From Siderastrea radians (taxonomy: Eukaryota > Cnidaria > Anthozoa > Scleractinia > Rhizangiidae): a stretch of DNA of 64,000 bases. The notes below the pieces were generated by a model. That model was not told the DNA's origin and made no database searches. It worked only from the letters and a program-made list of their open reading frames with translations. Numbering within the stretch: the first letter of the stretch is position 1; each line of letters begins with the position of its first letter. A program made the translations under genes and the position numbers. Shown here piece by piece: positions 55,662 to 64,000 of the stretch. Location: the NCBI GenBank assembly GCA_964017195.1, contig OZ024896.1, positions 2,043,987-2,107,986 on the forward strand, in the 5' to 3' direction.

Positions 55662-55855
55662 TCGGTTGTGTTTCAGAACAAAGCAAGCTCTCCGCCGTGA
55701 AGAAAACAAAGCGGTGAAGTCCTTTGAAGGCAGCTTTCGTAACTTGAACTTTCCATCTTCTACCAGTATTCTTTTGAACTTTTTCTTTCCATTTATAGAT
55801 ATTTGATGTTTTTTTCTCAAGTTTAAAACTACAGTACTGTCGAACAATCGTTTTG
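55662..55855 (-). CDS. Possible orphan exon
   Basis: Acceptor tttttttag and donor CGA|gtaagt flank 194 bp open in two frames (one reads KRLFDSTVVLNLRKKHQ). Neither frame's phase joins the RPTP-B exon at 54465. Two open frames in a short AT-rich stretch weaken the case. Confidence 0.2.
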
Positions 55856-55974
55856 CTAAAAAAACTTAAGCTTTTTAAAGAAAACTCTTTTTTAAAAGCG
55901 ACGATGGTCATGCGATTTCCCGCCAAGAAAAACGCGGTTGCCCAAAAGCACCGTGCGATTTCACGCCAAGAAAA

Positions 55975-56155
55975 GATGGCATTCTCCACACCCGGTCGGG
56001 TTGTCTTGGGACGTTCCTCCCCCTCCCCCAGAGTCTGTACGGTCGGGCGAACGGACGTACGCTGACGTCACAACCAAAATTTTTCGGATCGACAGGTTAC
56101 CAAATTTGCTTAGTAATGGAGCTCCGCTGGCGGGCTTTGCCCGCAGGTTCCGCTA
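55975..56155. repeat. Short GC-rich dispersed repeat
   Basis: GTCTTGGGACGTTCCTCCCC and GACGTCACAACCAAAATTTT then GGATCGACAGGTTACCAAAT, a block layout common in cnidarian MITEs. No clear termini. Confidence 0.35.
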
Positions 56156-56161
56156 ATAATG

Positions 56162-56198
<37 letters not shown>

Positions 56199-56239
56199 TA
56201 ATAATAATAATAATAATGATAATAATAATAATAATAATT
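56154..56239. repeat. (AAT)n microsatellite
   Basis: About 28 units with GAT and AAC interruptions. Confidence 0.95.
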
Positions 56240-58204
56240 AAAAACAATATTATAATTATAATAAGAACCTTCCCAGCATGCTTTGCTCCTGAAAAATTTT
56301 CAATGCCAAATAACTCAGTTAACTTGTGGTCGAAGAGGACGCTGTACCGGTATTTACAACTGCATGAAAGTTTTCCCTCACCCTGGCATACGAAGCTTGC
56401 GCCCGCGGTGCTAGCGGCAGTGAAAACCGAGTTTTCCTACGTCATCATCGTAACATTGGGTACACTGCGATTTGGATTACATGATGTCACTTGCTAATTA
56501 TCCAGTTTTTCCAACTCGAGCCAGAGGGCAGGAAAGCAACGGGAGCGAGTTGCATAAAACTTAACGTCCGGTGAAACGCATGAGGTGCATACCGGCGAGC
56601 TGGTTATAATTATTCGATATCCAGCAAGTCCGAGTAGAATAATTGTTTTATTAAAACCTCGACCACTATAGCTGTTATAAATTCAAGACAGAAAGAAAAA
56701 AAACGAGTAAGAGATAAAAAGGGACAAGAATTGGTCACACGACTGAACGAAAATAGCGCCAAAGGCTTGCTAAGTGTGCAGCGTTTCTCTCCAAAGCTGA
56801 ATGAATCAAAATGAAACTGCTCCGAACCAAAGTGAACGAAGTGGCACAAGTTTTGGGAAAAATCTACTAATTTTTGGCTCTGAAAATGCGGTACGTGTTC
56901 ATTTTTCTTGAAACATTGTTATAATCATCATTCAAAGTGGATTGAAGCCGTACGATTTCACCGTATTAGCTGCGGGAGTTGAAACGGAGCAAGATTGTAA
57001 TCCGTTCGCACAACGGCGTCATCATGTGCTTGTTTAATCGAACTGAAGTCAGAATTTTAACTTGAAAAGGTTATCTCTATGCAGCTCAGAAACAGGATTA
57101 CTGTAGTGAGGAACGTCAGGATTCACCATCTTAGGCAAGACACAAAACGCAGTTGTTCTGAGTTTAGGGTTGTGGACGGAATGGTAAACACGACACTCAA
57201 ATGACTGGGAAGCGATTCAACTTCTTTTAGATAGCATCCGATTTGTATCAGAACATTTGGAGCTTTTAGAACAGAGAGCTTAGAACGAGTGCAGGTAAGC
57301 CAGAGTCAACTTTGTGTGGTATAGCCAAAAAATGTCGCTTTTCCTTCTTTCTTGGTAGTTTGTTCGGTTCTTGCTTAGATTGCTTCTTGATTTTCGCACT
57401 GACTCGCCATGAATGTGTGACAGTTTTTATCAAATGCTTCTCTTTCATTTTATTGTGTTTTATTTTATGTCTTGTCTTGATACTTCGGAGTGGAAAGCCT
57501 TCCTGACTGATCGAACCCACCGCTTGTAATTTTTTTTATGATCGACGTGACGATGAAAGAAATTATTAAGCTGAATTGTGAACACAACGCTAACTGCTAA
57601 AATCTATTTCTACACAGTTTCTTGTCGTATTAAGAAACTAATCACTCCGGAACAATTTTGATTTGTGTCTCAGTGACGCTGTTGGAATTTCTGCTTAATT
57701 TAAATTCGTTACAAAATGATTTTTCTCGTCCATTTTTCTCACCAGGTTGCTTGCTCATATTTAAAGATGAAAAACAACAAGGGAAAACATAAACGCAAAA
57801 ACATAATGCGGACCGCTGAGGAAACAGTAAAGTCGACTTATTTTCCTTCAAAAATAAAACTTCAGCAAGACCATCACCGACAGCGCTTTTTGCAGCATTC
57901 TTCAGAAAGCTTATTAAGGTCAAGAAGAGTACTCATGAAACTACAGTTGCTCTGTTAAAAAAAAAAAAAGCGAATGAACTCACTTCAGTTGCTCCCGGCA
58001 GCCAGGGAGCGACTCGACAGACTTTGCAATCTAAACATCGGTACGCATTTTTCACTGATTTGCATGCCCACTGGCTGTTTAGTTCTGTCATTCATTAAAC
58101 AACTTTGCTAAAATAAACAATATAGCCCAGTTATCAGGCCGTTTACTGGGAAAAGTCACCCGAAAAATGTTTTCTGAAGCTTCCAAGCACAATTATGGAG
58201 GGAA

Positions 58205-58385
58205 AATGGCACAACTTTTTCGCCCGCGAAGTATTACTCGGGTGTTTTAAAGAACACACCCTAAACTATTTTTCGGAAGCTTTTAGAGTCTCTTTTTGGA
58301 CAAAATAGCTTTAGACCGAGAACTGTTTCACCTATAGTTACTTAATAACTTTTTCATTTCGATCTACAGACACGCTACAAAACCA
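58205..58385. repeat. Separated fourth unit of the upstream tandem repeat
   Basis: Contains TTCGGAAGCTTTTAGAG, ATAGCTTTAGACCGAGAACT and ACCTATAGTTACTTAATAAC, matching the units at 54686-55220 in the same orientation. Confidence 0.7.
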
Positions 58386-60420
58386 TGCTACACTGAACTC
58401 ACTCACTGAATCGGCGATTCTAATTTATTTTAGTCTCTAAACTAGGACAGAATTGGCATTCACTTTAAGTGAGGAAGCTGAAAATATAACAATACAGGGA
58501 GCTGATAAAATATTCGGAAAATTCCACAACTGAAAAAGCATAGAGCTTTACACTAAGGCTATAAACTTGACGACTGACTCTTCAGTTTGTTGGATAATTA
58601 AATTAGCAATCAGTCAAAACAACCCAATGTGCGGTGACGAATACTAAACTGGATGGAGAAAACAACACCGACCCAGTCTAAAAAACGTCACACTATCTAA
58701 TTTTGGGATAAAATGTAAACCAGTTGCGAAATGAGAATTGCTCAAAAAACGAACTTTAACGAAAAAAATCTTAAAAGACTACGCAATGAACTGCAATTTT
58801 TTAAGCTTATATCAGATCGCTTATTTACGAAATTCCTTCAATGATTAAACGTAGAAAAAGGGATACCTGACTTTCGCAAAACTAAAACTGCATTAAGAGA
58901 AGCACTTGTTTGCCTGCATTCATACATATAAATGTAAATCTAACTAGAATCACTGGTGTGACATTGCTGGTAAACGAACACAAACACGATGCTCGACTGA
59001 ACAGGCGACAACCTCGTTCCCGGGGTCCTTTCTCCTTAGGACGTAGTAAAACTCAGTTTGCCCAGCGTACTGAGCTCTGATTGGTCAATTTCAATTTCAG
59101 TTGCGTGCACCGTATGCCAGGATCACTGTCAGGGTGATGACATCATTAGTCACGTAACTATGGCAATAAAAGATGTTTTAGCTCACTGCAGGAACAGGCT
59201 TCTATCAATTCAGAAGCAAATAACGTGCCCTGATGGCCATTGGAATGAGCAATTTGGAAATTGCCAGTTTACATCTGGCATTTGAAATGCCCTGTACAGG
59301 AGCATTTCCCAGGGGACTGGTAAGGAGTCTGTAGCTATGGCAGTTTAAGGCGGAGAGAAGCAAACTTCGGTTGATTAATAGAACTTTATATGAAAAAACG
59401 TCCATGATAACCTTATTGTTGTGACGTCATCAGTCACGTGACCAGAGCGCACGGAATATTTCAAATCACTTTAAAACTGCATTGAGCTCAATATATCCGT
59501 AATTTCTCCCAGTCATATTGCAAAAAAAAAAAATTGCAAGTTATTAAAAAAACTACCGTTATTACTTTTTGTTTTGAAAAAAAAAGAAATAAAAAATGAA
59601 CCTTAAACTTTTGATAATCCCCTGTTTTGTGAGGTTTTAATATTAATGTAAAAACGAATCAGCATATTTGTTTTCAGACTATGCTCTTTCCAACTACGTT
59701 AACAGTTTCTTGGAAAACAATCGTTTTCATATAGCTTAGGGATGTGAATTTGTACGCACGCGGAGTACTGGGCACCAATGTCACGGATTGTTGAGGGACG
59801 GGGTGCCCTTTTTAGGCGCGGTCGCGCAGCTACAAGGAAGTGAAGAGATGTTTTCCTATTCTCGGAAAGTGAACAACACTTCATTTTTCGCTGCATTGCT
59901 CAGAAATTTGGGTCAATCAAACAGGTTATAATGTCAGGTAAGTACTTACGCGTAATTTTTATGTGCTGCTTTTAAGAAATACGCTAGTTGAGCTTATTGT
60001 TTCTGTTCAGTGAACAGCTTTTTAGAGCTTTTCCGATCGATCATTAGCTTGATGTTTCATATTTATCGTATTTCCAGTGCTTAAATAATTTAATTTTCAT
60101 TCCGGTTGTAAACAGCCGACAGATGTAGTTTTTGTTCACTCGACTGGGAATCATGTTATTTGTTGGCCAAGTAAAAGTGCAACAAAGCATCCATTTTGTT
60201 TTCAGTAAGCTTTAAGAGCGCCTGTCTGTAAAAATCAGACAAAACCAAATTTTCGTGGCAAGGGTGGAAAATTCGATTTCTTTCATATTTTAATGTTAGA
60301 TAGGTTAGGGTATAACTAAAATCACTGGATACTTTTTTTGGCAAAATATCCTTTTATTTCAGAGAAAAATGCAAATAACGAAATTCCGTTAAAATCGCCA
60401 TTTGAAGCAGTAAATTATTA

Positions 60421-63400
60421 CATCAGTTTGAGGCCTTCGCGTGCAAAAACAAATCCTTCTGTCGTCTTTAAAACACTCAAATCAACTTTTGCAATCTCTC
60501 AAGAGCTTCAAAAATGATTTTTGGTAAAAACTGCGTTGTTCTTTGTGTCTCAAATAATTTAATTTTGAAAGTATACATTTCTCATCAGGAAAAGAACTTC
60601 GTGAATTTAATTTCTTTTCACCATGTGCTAAACCTTCAAATCGATTCAGCTTCTGGCTGTTGAATTAAGAAAAGATGTTCTCAGGATTGCTGCAAAAATT
60701 TCTTTGGGCAAATGATTGAGAGAGACGCGAGAGCTTTTCAACGTTCGTTAAAATGCAGGTTATTTGACCCTTCCTGGCAACATTCCATTCGCGAGTCACG
60801 CACATATTTTAATATGTTTCGACCCATATGAGATCGAAAACGTCGAATAGAAAAACAGTTCGAAATGCTCTAACCTCATTTGCTGTAGAGGACAGGTCCA
60901 GAGGCCATTTCCATGTGATTCTCTTGCTGTTCGTCGTATTTTGGTCCTGCTAATGACGTCCAGCGAATACCGCTAACTCGGTCAATGTATTGTATTAAAA
61001 ACGGTCGAAATGCTCAACAACAACCTTTCTTGTAAAACTGTTGACATCTTTCTACACTGTGACATCTTACTCAACGGTTCAGTCGGTGGTGAGTGTTGCT
61101 TTGTAGTTGGCAGTGCACAAAAAGATTTTCATCACTAAACACAATGTCACCGCTAATGTGGCCAGAGTCCTATGTAGGGCCGCGTCACGCAATGCAAATC
61201 ATTGGAATGGACATTTGTACTAAGGGGGTGGGGGAAGGGCAAAATCTGCACTTCCCCTTTTTTAAACAGCTCAGGTTTCGAGAAATGGGAAGAACTAGTA
61301 ATGGACCAAAAATACGAAACAAAATTAGTTGTACATTTAGGCACCTTAACCTCCCGTGCCAGAATGCAGAAAAAGTAATCACCCCTCGGTGTGAGTTGTA
61401 GGCATGCAAATAACAATGTTCGAACCGAAAAAAAAAGCTAAACAAGGATACGTGTACTAACTGAAGTTAAAAACTTCTTCAAAACATCGAGTCCAGAACA
61501 TTAGAATCGTTTTTATTGCGGAAATTTCGATGTGTCTAACTAGTTTGTTTTTATTGTTTCGGCTTAGAGGGGGGAGCTTGGACTCTTTTTTTTTTCACAA
61601 ATGACACATACATGCATGAACTGCCTCGTGACACAGAAGGCGGTTGTTGTTTGTTTCATTTTCTTGTCGGCGGAGTTTGTGGTTACAACACTAGACTAAT
61701 CGAAAGTGTGAAACGGAAATTGTTCCTTTACTTTCATGCACCAGGAATACACAGGCCCGTAGCAGGGGGAGGGGCAGGAGGGGCTTGAGCCCCCTCGAAT
61801 TTTTGGAAGTTAAAAAACATTACAATTGAGCCAAAAAACAAATTAACGTGCAACAATCAGTCGTAAATTATGATTCAAAAAAAGCCTTTATATTTTCACA
61901 ACCTTTAACAGGGTTCGACGTCTCTTGAGTCACTAGCCACTGGGCAAGTGGGCTTCAAAAGTCTACTAGCCCATCGCACATTTCAGTCGCCCAGGTCCCT
62001 TAACAATGTCTTTCTTCACCCATATCACCTTGACTCTGGTAGTATAACTTAAGACAGTGAATTGAAGGACATTAATACCTTTAATAGCTGAGTGACTCAC
62101 ACTGTGTATTTATGCAAGCTTTAAGTGCATTGTTGTAAAACAAGTCTAAAGAACAAAACTATATTGATCTCACCAATCGAGTGACAAACGTAGACGTTTA
62201 CGAGAGCTAGATAAAACAGGTCCGAAATTTATAGCATAGCTGTCGAAATGTTTGAATTTTATGGTTTTTTTTTTTTTTTTTTTTTCACAACGAACGCTTG
62301 AGTACAATGACGATATGTCCCAGCCATCGTGCAAAACGTGGAATAGTGTTGACCAGAAGCTGCCGCACAAGGGGCCCGGTCTCGGGCCACGGTAAGGAAA
62401 AGGAGAGTGGCCAAAAAAGTAAGGAGACTCGGGGAAAAGGGGTCTAACGCGAGACTGGTTCATTTGTAAAAGATGGATCGGCTGAATTTTATATTGGGCA
62501 TGGTGTGATTTTAAATATGATGCCAGTGGCGAGAATTATCAGTTAAGGGCAAGAGGCTTGACGTTTTTCTGTTATGATACACACATATCCATTATGATAA
62601 GTATGCCGGCTGCTCTGAGAAATCTCACCCACTGGGAACCTGTCCCAGTAAGATTTCAGGAACAAAACCTCGTTTTTTGTCACCATGGTTACGTGTCATA
62701 TTCCACAGTCTCCAAACCTGGCGTGCTGTTAGAAAACCCACTCATTTGTCAGGACACACTAATTAAGTCTAACTTCGAACGCACCCATTTGTCATGAATA
62801 GAGAACTTTTCCTGTCCAAAACTCCATCCATCAACTTCATCCAATACCGAGCTGACTTCCACTCCTGATATAACTGTGCCTTGTGCTTGTGCCAGCTGGG
62901 AACCACCAGAGCACACCAATGATCATGGGTAGAATCCCCGCTCGTCAATTAACAAAAGGGAGCCCCTTTTAGTTGTAGCTTTTCTGCGTTCAGTTTTGGT
63001 TCTGTTTTGCACCTTTCAGCTGCAAGCTTCAGTACTGACGGTTGCAATTGAGTTTCAGACTACTAGGGTAGCAAATACAATTTTCAATGGTTGTAAGAAC
63101 ACTGGTAATAAGTAAGAAAGACACACAACGCCATTAAAACCAAGAACAATCCCTGCAATTAACACTGAATGTTATTGTTGTGTTTTGCCCTTCCCCTACC
63201 CCCTAAAATGCCTTTGATACGCATTGCGTGACAAACCGAATACGCACGCGGCGCCATCCACGTTTGGCCCAAATTTAGCAGTCAAATCTGACATAAGGCT
63301 TTTGTGCTCTGCAAACTGAGCAACACTCGTATTAAATCAACTGAACCGTTGATTAAGATGCCATAGTGCAGAAAGATGTCGAACGCTTTATAAGAAAGGT

Positions 63401-64000
63401 TGGTGTCTTTGAGCCTTTCGACTGTTTACAACACATTGACCGAGTTAGCGGTGTTCATTAGACATCATTAGCAGGACCAAAATACGACAAACGGCAAGAG
63501 AATCACACGGAAATGGCCTCTGGACCTGTCCTCTACAGCAAATGAGGTTAGAGCATTTCGAACTGTTTTTCTGTTCGACGTTTTCGATCTCATATGGGTC
63601 GAAACATATTAAAATATGTGCGTGACTCGCGAATGGAATGTTGCCAGGAAGGGTCAAATAACCTGCCTTTTAACGAACTTTGAAAAGCTCTCACGTCGCT
63701 CTCAATCATTTGCCCAAAGAAATTTTTGCAGCAATCCTGAGAACATCTTTTCTTAATTCAACAGCCAGAAGCTGAATCGATTTGAAGGTTTAGCACATGG
63801 TGAAAAATAATTCAATTCACGAAGTACTTTTCCTCATGAGAAATGTATACTTTCAAAATTAAATTATTTGAGACACAAAGAACAACGCAGTTTTTACTAA
63901 AAATCATTTTTGAAGCTCTTGAGAGATTGCAAAAGTTGATTTGAGTGTTTTAAAGACGACAGAGGGATTTGTTTTTGCACGAGAAGGCCTCAAACTGATG
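60421..64000. mobile_element. Very long inverted-repeat element, right end outside the window
   Basis: Left arm 60421-61133 and right arm 63298-64000 are inverted copies with small indels (for example CATCAGTTTGAGGCC at 60421 against the last bases of the window). Arms exceed 700 bp and enclose about 2.2 kb, including a T23 run near 62264 and a CCCGTAGCAGGGGGAGG repeat end near 61757. The right arm continues past 64000. No transposase seen. Confidence 0.85.

Larger units (their letters stand above)
54466..64000. other. Right flank: no supported gene
   Basis: 9.5 kb upstream of RPTP-B. Holds a tandem repeat family (54686-55220, extra copy 58205-58385), a possible orphan exon (55662-55855), a short repeat with TGACGTCACAACCAAAATTT (55975-56155), an (AAT)n tract and a long inverted repeat (60421-64000). 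Any RPTP-B promoter or extra 5' exons would be here; I could not identify them. Confidence 0.6.

Noticed and set aside
62558..62797. Plus-strand ORF inside the long inverted repeat
   Set aside because: 79 codons without motif; lies in repeat sequence and has no transposase features.

Overview
The window looks like nuclear DNA of a cnidarian, most likely an anthozoan such as a stony coral or sea anemone. The genome is AT-rich and intron-dense, genes are split into short exons with GT-AG splice sites, and introns are full of small inverted-repeat elements, microsatellites, tRNA-derived repeats and a Penelope-like retroelement. I see no bacterial gene organisation. All calls were made by eye from sequence; no searches were run.

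The window is dominated by two receptor-type protein tyrosine phosphatase (RPTP) genes, head to tail on the minus strand. RPTP-A starts with a signal-peptide exon at 25385 and runs leftward. It has eight fibronectin type III (FN3) domains (19676 to 11068), a membrane span (10689-10587), a juxtamembrane and wedge region, and a full D1 phosphatase domain (7514 to 2830). The first exon of D2 is at 2665-2572, so the gene continues off the left edge. RPTP-B runs from an ATG at 54465 to a stop at 31461. Its 22 exons join without any frame conflict into 882 codons: a short ectodomain, a membrane span, a tail with two YQN motifs, an apparently active D1 and a degenerate D2. All exon phases in both genes were checked against each other.

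The two genes share exon architecture. The exon carrying AGVGRTG is 136 bp in A-D1, B-D1 and B-D2, which points to one ancestral phosphatase that duplicated as domains and then as tandem genes. D1 presumably removes phosphate from tyrosines under the membrane, while the degenerate D2 would regulate. The YxN motifs of RPTP-B suggest coupling to SH2 adaptors.

Between and inside the genes lie mobile elements. These include a 328-bp perfect palindrome carrying two mirror-image tRNA-like sequences (9076-9403), a LINE 3' remnant (14109-14480), and foldback or MITE elements (19937-20381, 20938-21425, 26419-27351, 30163-30447). An 11.3-kb intron of RPTP-B holds a head-to-head pair of Penelope-like elements (41392-45577), a TA-flanked element of 1.4 kb (48592-50015) and several other repeats. 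Right of RPTP-B, 54466-64000 has no gene I can support. It holds a dispersed tandem repeat just upstream of the gene and a very long inverted repeat that runs off the right edge. The left 2.5 kb holds decayed repeat sequence.
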